From NCBI RefSeq assembly GCF_900142285.1, contig NZ_FRAJ01000004.1, positions 121,842-185,841 on the forward strand: 64,000 nucleotides of DNA, in the 5' to 3' direction. Positions within the stretch are counted from its first letter, which is position 1; each line of letters starts with the position of its first letter. Shown here piece by piece: positions 57,072-64,000 of the stretch. Below the pieces are notes generated by a model. That model had not been told where the DNA came from, searched no databases, and worked only from the letters and a program-made list of their open reading frames with translations. Made by a program: the position numbers and the translations under genes. Source of the DNA: Caminicella sporogenes DSM 14501. Its GTDB lineage: Bacteria; Bacillota; Clostridia; Peptostreptococcales; Caminicellaceae.

Positions 57072-58439
57072 TTAATATCTTTTTCTCTTTGATGATGAAG
57101 GAATCTTCATCTCATCTCTATACTTAGCTACAGTTCTCCTAGATATTTTAATACCTATTTTGTTTAGTTCATTAGAAATAGCTTGATCACTTAATGGCTT
57201 CTTTGAATCTTCACCGTCAATTAATTCTTTTATTATAGATTTTATACTTTCTGCAGACATGCCATCTCCATAGTTATTAGAAACTCCACTTTGAAAAAAG
57301 TATTTTAATTCAAATATTCCTCTAGGACATTGCAAATATTTTCCATTAACAGCTCTACTAACTGTTGATTCATGCATACCTATCTCATCTGCAATTTCTC
57401 TTAATGTTAATGGTTTAAGATAAATTGTTCCTTTATCAAAAAATTCTTTTTGATAATTTACTATAGCTTTAACAACTTTATAAATTGTATTTCTCCTCTG
57501 CTGTATGCTTTTAATGATTTTTATAGCTGAATTCAGTTTTCTATTTATATAAGAAGAAGTATTATTACCTATTTCACTATTTAATAAAAGTTTTCTATAA
57601 TAGTTATTTATTGTCAGTTTAGGTGCCGTTATATCATTAACTACAATTATATACTCATTATCTATTTTTTCCACAATAACATCTGGAGTAATATATTTTA
57701 CATCTCTTAAACTACTAAAAGTTCTTCCGGGCTTTGGTTCTAAAGTTTTTATAAAATCTACTGCTTTTTGTACTTCATGAGGTGAAATATTTAATTTTTT
57801 TGATATATAGTTTATTTTATTGCTTGCAAGCTCATCTAAAAAGTCAGATACTATTTTATATATAATTTTATCTTTTATACCTTTATTTTCTAACTGTATT
57901 AAAAGACACTCTCTTAAGTTTCTAGCCCCTACTCCAACAGGTTCAAACGTTTGAATTATCTTTATAATATTTTCTACTTCATCTTCTGATAATCTATATC
58001 TCATCATAATTTCTTTGTTATCTAATCTTAAATAACCATTAGTATCAATATTTTCAATAATGTATTCAGCAGCTAATTTTTTTTCACCTTTAAGCAGTGT
58101 AAACTGTAATTGAAACAATAGGTGGTCTGTAAGTGTAGTTTCATTAGACACAAAATTATCAAAAGAAACTTCTTCTCTTTCTTCATAATCCACATTTTTA
58201 TTATAATAACTGAAATTTTCACTGTATTTAAAGTATTCTTTCCAATCTATTAAATCACTATTCTTTATTTCACTTTTGTCTTGAGGAACTTCAAGAATAG
58301 GATTATTTAATAATTCTTCTTGAATAAACTGATTTAATTCAACTGAATTATACTGCAGTATTTCAATAGCTTGTTTTAATTCTGGAGTCATTATAAGTTT
58401 TTGAGTCTGTACTAAATTTAAGCCATATGACATCCTCAT
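57072..58439 (-). CDS. rpoN: RNA polymerase sigma-54 factor
   Basis: 455 aa from the ATG at 58439 (AGGTGG eight bases upstream); the frame extends to a TTG at 58463. Region I is the Gln/Leu-rich QTQKLIMTPELKQAIEILQYNSVELNQFI. The core-binding domain (about 95-290) is followed by the helix-turn-helix IADEIGMHESTVSRAVNGK, and the RpoN box reads SRRTVAKYRDEM near the end with a basic tail. It needs AAA activators, none of which is in the window; amino-acid and Stickland genes are known targets in clostridia. It precedes cggR, a common clostridial order. Confidence 0.95.
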   Translation of the reverse strand: MRMSYGLNLVQTQKLIMTPELKQAIEILQYNSVELNQFIQEELLNNPILEVPQDKSEIKNSDLIDWKEYFKYSENFSYYNKNVDYEEREEVSFDNFVSNETTLTDHLLFQLQFTLLKGEKKLAAEYIIENIDTNGYLRLDNKEIMMRYRLSEDEVENIIKIIQTFEPVGVGARNLRECLLIQLENKGIKDKIIYKIVSDFLDELASNKINYISKKLNISPHEVQKAVDFIKTLEPKPGRTFSSLRDVKYITPDVIVEKIDNEYIIVVNDITAPKLTINNYYRKLLLNSEIGNNTSSYINRKLNSAIKIIKSIQQRRNTIYKVVKAIVNYQKEFFDKGTIYLKPLTLREIADEIGMHESTVSRAVNGKYLQCPRGIFELKYFFQSGVSNNYGDGMSAESIKSIIKELIDGEDSKKPLSDQAISNELNKIGIKISRRTVAKYRDEMKIPSSSKRKRY

Positions 58440-58496
58440 AAGCAAACCACCTTGTCTAATCAATTTTTATACATTAAGTATCTATTAACCAATTAT

Positions 58497-58519
58497 ATTA
58501 TACCAAAAAAACGTTTACA
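58497..58519 (-). promoter_or_regulatory. rpoN promoter -10 with overlapping cre-like element
   Basis: Minus strand TATAAT at 58497-58502, with TGTAAACGTTTTTT (58506-58519) immediately upstream in the spacer. The latter matches the CcpA cre consensus except at its last two defined positions. Confidence 0.45.
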
Positions 58520-58584
58520 CTTAAAATGTCTAAATATTAAAAAACAAGTCAAGTCTTTACTTTATGACCTGACTTGCTTTTTCT

Positions 58585-59550
58585 CTATCTTTCTCCCTTT
58601 TCATAAGGTTTTCCAACTGCTCTAGGTGCTACAGATTTTCCTGAAAATAAAACTAAAGCAATTATAGTTAAAATATATGGAAATGCCCAGAAAAATTCTT
58701 GTGGCAGTTTACTCAAAAATGGTATTTGATAAGCTATTATACCAAGTGCTTGAGAAAATCCAAAGAATAAACCTGCTCCCAATACTCCTATAGGATGCCA
58801 TTTACCAAATATTAAAGCTGCCAAAGCTATAAAACCAGTTCCATGTATTGTTGCATAAGTATATTGAATATCTTGAGTTAGTACCATTATAGCTCCACCA
58901 AGTCCTGCAAACATACCTGATAATATTACTCCTATATATCTCATTTTGTAAACGTTTATACCCATTGAATCTGCTGCTCCGGGATGTTCCCCAACAGCTC
59001 TAAACCTTAATCCAAAAGGTGTTTTATAGACAACATACCAAACTACAAATACAATTGCAATAACTAGATATGATGTTATATGAATTCTACTAAAAAACAT
59101 ATCTCCCAAAACAGGTATATTAGAAAGTCCAGCAATATTTTGTTTTTTTATGCCATATAGAAAAGCTTTTGTTCTCTGCTGATGAAATATAATCTGAGCT
59201 AAATATATTGTTATACCTCCAGCTAACAAGTTTATTGCTGTACCACTTATTACCTGATCTGCTCTTAAATTTATGCTTACATATGCATGAATTATTGACA
59301 CCAATCCCCCAGCTATTATACCAATTAATATTCCTATCCAAGGACTTATAGCTCCTAAAGAACCTTCTATCAGCACAGTAGCTGTAGCTGCTGCAAAAGC
59401 TCCTATCATCATAAGCCCTTCAAGTCCTATATTTACAACCCCAGACCTTTCACTGAAAAGTCCACCAAGCGAGGCAGAAATAATAGGTGCTGCAGAAGTT
59501 AAAGTCATTGGTATTAATATGCTGATAAACTTCATAAAGTTAAAATCCAT
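58585..59550 (-). CDS. nupQ: Nucleoside ABC transporter permease, NupQ/YufQ-type
   Basis: 321 aa with eight to ten hydrophobic helices and the GGLFSERSGVVNIGLEGLMMIGAF motif of BPD_transp_2 permeases. The RADQVISGTAINLLAGG and FRAVGEHPGAADSMGINV blocks are conserved in the family. It forms the channel with the NupP-type protein for uptake of nucleosides, energised by NupO. It starts one base after the nupP stop codon. Last gene of the transporter unit. Confidence 0.92.
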   Translation of the reverse strand: MDFNFMKFISILIPMTLTSAAPIISASLGGLFSERSGVVNIGLEGLMMIGAFAAATATVLIEGSLGAISPWIGILIGIIAGGLVSIIHAYVSINLRADQVISGTAINLLAGGITIYLAQIIFHQQRTKAFLYGIKKQNIAGLSNIPVLGDMFFSRIHITSYLVIAIVFVVWYVVYKTPFGLRFRAVGEHPGAADSMGINVYKMRYIGVILSGMFAGLGGAIMVLTQDIQYTYATIHGTGFIALAALIFGKWHPIGVLGAGLFFGFSQALGIIAYQIPFLSKLPQEFFWAFPYILTIIALVLFSGKSVAPRAVGKPYEKGER

Positions 59551-59551
59551 A

Positions 59552-60607
59552 TTATTTCTCCTCCTTTCCTAAACGAAGCAAGAACATTTTTATACCGTAA
59601 TTCATTGCTGCAAATAATACTATAAACGCCATGATAATATTTGCTATTTCCTTTGGAACAGCAGCAAGAGCCATAGCACTTGAACCTGCTTTTAATGCAC
59701 CAAATAGAAATGCTGATATTACTATTCCAAGTCCTGAATTATTGCCAAGTAGTGCAACTGCTATTCCATCAAAGCCATATCCTTCAAATCCTCCAATTAC
59801 TCTGGCATAGTCGAATGTTCCTATTGAAATCATAGCTCCTGCAAGTCCTGCAAAAGCACCTGAAATCATCATTGAAAGAACTATATTCCTATTTACTTTC
59901 ATTCCAGCATATTCTGAAGCATGAGGATTAAAACCAACTGCTCTAAGCTCATATCCGAAAGTTGTCTTTTCAATTATATACCAAAATGCCAAAGCTGCTA
60001 TAAAAGCTACAACAAAACCCCAATGCAGTCTTGAATGACTTGTCAACTTAGATAAAAATTCACTACTTAAACTTGCTGTCGAATTAATGTTTACAGTCCT
60101 CGTATTAGTACTTCCAGGTAAAATTTTAATACCATAATTAACTAAATGAAGTGCCGTATAATTAAGCATTATTGTAACAACTACTTCATGTACTTTAAAC
60201 TTAGCCTTCAAAATACCGGGTATAAATGCCCATAAAGCTCCTACTACTGCTGCTGCTAATAACGCCAATGGAAGATGAATAATTTTAGGCATTTTAACTA
60301 ATATACCAACAGCTACTGCTGCTAAAGAACCCATTATAAGCTGACCTTCAGCACCGATATTAAAAAGTCCAGTTCTAAATCCAAAAGCTACTGCTAATCC
60401 TGTAAACATAAGTGGAGTCGAAACAACTATCCATTCTCCAAACTTTCTTGGATTACCCAATACACCTTTGACAAGTGCTCTGTAGCCATCTAAAGGATTT
60501 ATACCTGTAAAAATCATGATTATAGCTCCTGCTAAAAAACCAAATAAAACTGAAAGAATTGGTACTAAAAATTTATGGTTCCTTTCATTAGTCAGAAATT
60601 TCTTCAT
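59552..60607 (-). CDS. nupP: Nucleoside ABC transporter permease, NupP/YufP-type
   Basis: 351 aa, eight or more membrane helices. GLAVAFGFRTGLFNIGAEGQLIMGSLAA is the family signature; HEVVVTIMLNY and ELRAVGFNPHASEYAGMKV follow. Partner of NupQ in the same importer. The ATG shares a base with the nupO stop (TAATG), so translation is coupled. Confidence 0.92.
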   Translation of the reverse strand: MKKFLTNERNHKFLVPILSVLFGFLAGAIIMIFTGINPLDGYRALVKGVLGNPRKFGEWIVVSTPLMFTGLAVAFGFRTGLFNIGAEGQLIMGSLAAVAVGILVKMPKIIHLPLALLAAAVVGALWAFIPGILKAKFKVHEVVVTIMLNYTALHLVNYGIKILPGSTNTRTVNINSTASLSSEFLSKLTSHSRLHWGFVVAFIAALAFWYIIEKTTFGYELRAVGFNPHASEYAGMKVNRNIVLSMMISGAFAGLAGAMISIGTFDYARVIGGFEGYGFDGIAVALLGNNSGLGIVISAFLFGALKAGSSAMALAAVPKEIANIIMAFIVLFAAMNYGIKMFLLRLGKEEK

Positions 60608-62139
60608 TATCTATCACCTTCTTTCTTATCTTCAGATGAACCAGCCATCATCAAACCTAATTGATTTTCTGTTGCTTTATCTGCATCAATCATTCCCACT
60701 ATTTTGCCTTCAAATATAACCGCAATTCTATCACTTACATTCATAACTTCATCCAATTCAAGCGATACTAATAAAACAGCTTTGCCTTTATCTCTTTCTT
60801 CGACTAATTTCTTATGAATAAACTCTATCGCTCCAACATCTAATCCTCTAGTCGGCTGACCTGCAATTAAAAGTGCTGGGCTTCTATCAACTTCTCTAGC
60901 AATAATAGCCTTTTGCTGATTTCCACCTGACATTGCTCTAGTTATAGTTTCTGTACCCTGTCCACATCTAACATCAAATTCTTCAATTAATTCTTCAGCT
61001 TTTTTGTTTATGACAGATTCATTTAATATACCATTTTTAGAATATGGTCTCTTATAATAAGTTTGCAAAACCATATTTTCTCCTAGTTTAAAATCTAAAA
61101 CTAATCCATGTTTATGTCTATCTTGAGGAATATGACCTATGCCTAATTCCGTCCTCTTTCTTACAGGCATATTAGTTATATCCTTACCTAAAAGTTCAAT
61201 TTTTCCTGATTCCACTTTTCTAAGACCTGCAATTGCTTCTAAAAGTTCTGTTTGACCATTTCCGTCAACTCCAGCTATTCCAAGTATTTCTCCACTTCGA
61301 ATTTCTAAATTCAATCCATCTACAGCTTTTAATCCCCTAGAATCTCTAACTACCAAATTTTCAATTTTTAAAACTACTTCTTTAGGCTGTGCTTTTTTCT
61401 TTTCTACTTTAAAACTAACTTCCCTACCCACCATAAGCGAAGCCAATTTTTCTTCAGAAGTAGTTTTGACATCAACTGTGTCAATGTATTTACCTCTCCT
61501 TATAATTGTACACCTATCGGCAACTGCCTTTATCTCCTTCAGTTTATGAGTAATCAATATAATAGATTTTCCTTCTTTAACTAATCTTTTCATTATTTCT
61601 ATAAGTTCTGTAATCTCCTGTGGAGTAAGTGCTGCTGTTGGTTCATCAAAAATAAGTATTTCAGCATCTCTATAAAGCATTTTTAATATTTCTACACGCT
61701 GCTGCATACCTACAGTAATATCTTCAATTTTTGCATATGGGTCAACATCAAGCCCATACTGTTCTGACAATGCTTTAATTTTTTTTGCTGCCTTTTCAAT
61801 ATTTATCCTTCCTCTTTCTGTAGGCTCTTGTCCAAGTATAATATTCTCAGTTACAGTAAAATTATGAACAAGTTTAAAGTGCTGATGAACCATACCTATT
61901 CCAAGTTCATTAGCAACATTAGGATTTGTAATATTAACTTTTTGTCCTCTAATCCTTATTTCTCCACGATCTGGCTTATAAAGTCCAAACAAAACACTCA
62001 TTAAAGTAGATTTTCCAGCTCCGTTTTCTCCTAGTAAAGCATGAATTTCACCGGGTTTTACCTGAAGAGTTATGTTATCATTTGCTACTATACCAGGAAA
62101 TTCTTTTCTGATATTAAGCATCTCAATAATATACTCCAT
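60607..62139 (-). CDS. nupO: Nucleoside ABC transporter ATP-binding protein, NupO/YufO-type
   Basis: 510 aa with two ABC domains in tandem, as in the sugar/nucleoside class. Domain 1 has Walker A GENGAGKST (about 37-45), signature ITVGMQQRVEIL and Walker B LIFDEPTAAL. Domain 2 has a degenerate Walker A GVDGNGQTE, a good signature MSGGNQQKAI and LIAGQPTRGLD with Gln before the Pro. One competent and one degenerate site is usual for this family. GAGGAG precedes the ATG. A TATAAT at 62179-62184 suggests its own promoter, because a terminator follows the upstream lipoprotein gene. Confidence 0.94.
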   Translation of the reverse strand: MEYIIEMLNIRKEFPGIVANDNITLQVKPGEIHALLGENGAGKSTLMSVLFGLYKPDRGEIRIRGQKVNITNPNVANELGIGMVHQHFKLVHNFTVTENIILGQEPTERGRINIEKAAKKIKALSEQYGLDVDPYAKIEDITVGMQQRVEILKMLYRDAEILIFDEPTAALTPQEITELIEIMKRLVKEGKSIILITHKLKEIKAVADRCTIIRRGKYIDTVDVKTTSEEKLASLMVGREVSFKVEKKKAQPKEVVLKIENLVVRDSRGLKAVDGLNLEIRSGEILGIAGVDGNGQTELLEAIAGLRKVESGKIELLGKDITNMPVRKRTELGIGHIPQDRHKHGLVLDFKLGENMVLQTYYKRPYSKNGILNESVINKKAEELIEEFDVRCGQGTETITRAMSGGNQQKAIIAREVDRSPALLIAGQPTRGLDVGAIEFIHKKLVEERDKGKAVLLVSLELDEVMNVSDRIAVIFEGKIVGMIDADKATENQLGLMMAGSSEDKKEGDR

Positions 62140-62210
62140 ATCTGCAACTCCTCACTTTTAATTTTAAATAGTAAAATTATTATACAATAATTTGTATAAC
62201 TTGGCTAGTT

Positions 62211-62250
62211 TTGCAACACAATCGTTTTAGCAAACGATTTCCTTTAGTTG
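62211..62250. repeat. Nested inverted repeat between the BMP lipoprotein gene and nupO
   Basis: A perfect inner 8-bp stem AATCGTTT/AAACGATT (62220-62227, 62232-62239) with loop TAGC, flanked by outer arms GCAAC (from 62213) and GTTGC (to about 62250). It sits in a 317-base gap, the rest of which is AT-rich without a reading frame. Confidence 0.6.
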
Positions 62251-62396
62251 CATACCCTCACTTGTTTGTCTAATTATTATAAAGATTAACAAATTTATTT
62301 GTAAAAAAAAATGTCATATGTCATTTTTTATATTGCTCATAAATTAAATAAAATAAACATATATCTTATTACAAGTTTTAAAGACATTTCGTAATA

Positions 62397-62433
62397 AAAA
62401 TAAGAGCCCTTTATTTCTTAAGGCTCTTATTTT
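62397..62433 (-). terminator. Terminator after the BMP lipoprotein gene
   Basis: A perfect 12-bp inverted repeat AAAATAAGAGCC/GGCTCTTATTTT with a 13-base loop, 24 bases past the stop codon. Confidence 0.8.
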
Positions 62434-62456
62434 TACATTTTTACATAAAACTATTA

Positions 62457-63524
62457 TTATTTTATAGTAGTTGGAACTTCAATTTCTCCCTTAATTATCT
62501 TTTCTTTATATTCATTAATAGTTTTTATAATGTCATCACTTAAATTAGGATTTTTTTCTGGGATACCAACACCATTTTCAGCTAATGTAAGCTTAGTTAC
62601 TTTTCCACCTGGAAATTCTCCTTTTTGTGTAGCTTCTATTATATTATAAGCAGCTACATCTACTCTTTTCATCATTGATGTTAAAACAACAGATTTACCA
62701 TTAGATAATTTTCCATCTTCATATTGGTCTTTATCAACACCAATTACCCATACTTCTTGTCCATTTTCAACTCTGTTCTTAGCTTCATTTATAACACCAT
62801 TACCAGTACCACCAGCTGCATGATAAATTACATCTACACCTTGTTCATACATAGTAGAAGCTATTTGCTGACCTAAACCAGGGTTACCAAAATCACCAGC
62901 ATATTGAGCAACTACTTCAATTGATGGATCAACAGCTTTTACTCCAGCAACAAAACCTGCATGGAATTTTCTAATTAATGGGAAATCCATTCCACCTATA
63001 AAACCAACTTTCTTAGTCTTTGTAGCTTTAGCTGCTGCAACACCAACTAGGAAAGAACCTTGTTCCTCTGCAAATACAATTGAAGCAACATTTGGCTGTT
63101 CAACAACTTCATCTATTAAAGCAAATTTACTATCTGGATATTGTGGAGCAACAGTTTTCATTGCATCTTTAAATAAAAATCCAGATGCAATTACAAGATC
63201 ATATTTCTCATCACCAAAAGCACTCAAATTTGGTATGTAATCTGCTTCTTCATTAGATTGGATATATTTATATTGTTTTCCTTCTTCCCAACCTTTTTCT
63301 TTTGCATATTTAACTATTCCTTCCCAAGTTCCTTGGTTAAATGATCTGTCATCTATACCACCAGTATCAGTTACAAAACCAACTCTAAAAGTTTCTTTTG
63401 AAGCTTGTTGTTCTTCTTTATTTTTTGGTTCTTCTTTTTGCTCTTTAGCTGGTGCTCCACATCCAACAAGAGCTCCAAGTGATAACATCGCTACTAAAAG
63501 CAATGCCAATACCTTTTTAAACAT
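62457..63524 (-). CDS. BMP-family nucleoside-binding lipoprotein
   Basis: 355 aa from the ATG at 63524 with AAAGGAGGA; the frame extends further without support. Lipoprotein signal with lipobox LVGC, Cys22, then a Glu/Lys-rich linker. The BMP (PnrA/TmpC) fold has FRVGFVTDTGGIDDRSFNQGTWEG, SGFLFKDAMKTVAPQYPD, KVGFIGGMDFPLIRKFHAGFVAGVKAVDP and VIYHAAGGTGNGVINEA, which line the nucleoside pocket. It feeds the NupOPQ importer encoded downstream. A terminator between them lets this abundant component be made in excess. A TATAAT at 63570-63575 is a likely -10. Confidence 0.93.
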   Translation of the reverse strand: MFKKVLALLLVAMLSLGALVGCGAPAKEQKEEPKNKEEQQASKETFRVGFVTDTGGIDDRSFNQGTWEGIVKYAKEKGWEEGKQYKYIQSNEEADYIPNLSAFGDEKYDLVIASGFLFKDAMKTVAPQYPDSKFALIDEVVEQPNVASIVFAEEQGSFLVGVAAAKATKTKKVGFIGGMDFPLIRKFHAGFVAGVKAVDPSIEVVAQYAGDFGNPGLGQQIASTMYEQGVDVIYHAAGGTGNGVINEAKNRVENGQEVWVIGVDKDQYEDGKLSNGKSVVLTSMMKRVDVAAYNIIEATQKGEFPGGKVTKLTLAENGVGIPEKNPNLSDDIIKTINEYKEKIIKGEIEVPTTIK

Positions 63525-63634
63525 ACTTATTCCTCCTTTGATTATGTAATAAATATTTTGTCTCAGCATATTATAATTCTACACAAAATCCAAAAATCCT
63601 TTTTTTACAAAAATATTTATTAAAAAAATGCATA

Positions 63635-63652
63635 ACTCCGGAAAACCGGAGT
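63635..63652 (-). terminator. Terminator after grdD
   Basis: A 7-bp GC-rich stem ACTCCGG/CCGGAGT with an AAAA loop, followed a few bases later on the minus strand by seven T residues. It starts one base after the stop codon. Confidence 0.8.
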
Positions 63653-63653
63653 C

Positions 63654-64000
63654 TTAACATGCATTTCCCTCTTTAGCAATAAAACCTTCTTTAGCAAGAA
63701 CAGAAACAGCTTTGTCTAATTTTTCTTCATTAACAAGTACTATAGGTCCTGTACAGCCCATTCCACTTTCAGCATATATTCCTTCTTTCCAAAGAACTTT
63801 TACTGCTTCTTCAAGGTCCATTATGTCTATTCCTGATATTGAACCGGTAACTACTTCTTTAGGCGGCTGCTTTATTTCTTTTTCTTCTTCTACTGCTGTT
63901 TTTTTGCTTTCTTTTGTAAGTCCACTTAATATTTCGTCTAGTTTTGCTTTCTTTGCTTTTTCATATTCTTCTTTTATTATTTCTTTTAGGTTGCCTTCTG
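63654..64000 (-). CDS. grdD: Glycine/sarcosine/betaine reductase component C, alpha subunit (GrdD), C-terminal part
   Basis: Only the last 115 codons lie in the window; the 5' end is beyond 64000. A charged helix rich in Lys and Glu leads to a small alpha/beta end domain, DIMDLEEAVKVLWKEGIYAESGMGC then TGPIVLVNEEKLDKA. The Cys in GMGCTGP is 33 residues from the end. GrdD of Eubacterium acidaminophilum is known to carry its acetyl-thioester cysteine at position 359 near the C-terminus, which fits. The enzyme releases acetyl phosphate in glycine reduction (Stickland fermentation). Because only the tail is visible, a related reductase component cannot be excluded. Confidence 0.72.
   Translation of the reverse strand, partial: EGNLKEIIKEEYEKAKKAKLDEILSGLTKESKKTAVEEEKEIKQPPKEVVTGSISGIDIMDLEEAVKVLWKEGIYAESGMGCTGPIVLVNEEKLDKAVSVLAKEGFIAKEGNAC

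Noticed and set aside
59120..59341. 73-codon minus-strand frame inside nupQ
   Set aside because: Same-strand alternative frame of a conserved permease; composition (Trp, Asn, Ser, Cys rich) is not protein-like.

Overview
The window is a compact, AT-rich (roughly 30% GC by eye) chromosome segment from an anaerobic, spore-forming, amino-acid-fermenting Firmicute of the Clostridia, most like the Tissierellales/Peptostreptococcales side of the class. Evidence: strong AGGAGG ribosome sites with frequent TTG/GTG starts, a CwlJ-GerQ spore germination pair, two glycyl-radical-enzyme genes, the end of a glycine reductase gene (grdD), a histidine-to-glutamate pathway, a PPi-type phosphofructokinase plus a membrane pyrophosphatase, and the rpoN-cggR-gap-pgk-tpi-eno-secG-rnr-smpB-ssrA order familiar from this class. 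I see no prophage, insertion sequence, CRISPR array, rRNA or tRNA. The only RNA gene I can support is tmRNA.

Layout. 1-9811 (minus strand): hutU, ftcD, hutI and fchA convert urocanate to glutamate and one-carbon-loaded tetrahydrofolate. They are followed by a DegV lipid-binding protein, a 1012-aa SARP/AAA/TPR regulator and a nitrilase-family amidohydrolase cut by the window edge. hutH is not in this cluster. 10001-20691: mixed single genes, namely a nitroreductase, a divergent cis-prenyltransferase, ferritin, an MgtC-like membrane protein, an SH3b-NlpC/P60 hydrolase, the CwlJ-GerQ pair, a DUF3810 membrane metallopeptidase, an M16 peptidase, an Lrp regulator divergent from a biotin-domain-less carboxyltransferase, and an Asp/Glu racemase. 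20804-23628: an overlapping folA-yjjI-yjjW operon (dihydrofolate reductase, uncharacterised glycyl radical enzyme, its activase). 23714-28926: a sugar-sensing module in which a YesM/YesN two-component pair lies between two membrane-anchored sugar-binding proteins, with no transporter.

29128-39519: a maltodextrin operon (binding protein, two permeases, GH31 alpha-glucosidase, 4-alpha-glucanotransferase, alpha-glucan phosphorylase) headed by a LacI-family regulator with three head-to-tail 12-bp operators just downstream of its own promoter. A PPi-type phosphofructokinase gene follows upstream. 41217-44174: a secreted protein of unknown function with three probable repeat domains, co-transcribed with an HtrA-like protease. 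44462-58439: ssrA, smpB, a HAD phosphatase, RNase R, membrane pyrophosphatase, SecG, then the glycolytic operon cggR-gap-pgk-tpiA-eno (without a phosphoglycerate mutase gene) and rpoN. 58585-63524: a BMP-family nucleoside ABC transporter. 63654-64000: the 3' end of grdD.

Together the genes describe a cell that imports maltodextrin and nucleosides, runs glycolysis with PPi as a phosphoryl donor and recovers PPi energy at the membrane, and ferments amino acids (glycine, histidine). The least explained parts are the folA-yjjI-yjjW operon, the double-receptor sensor module, the triplicate-domain secreted protein with its HtrA partner, and the divergent prenyltransferase.
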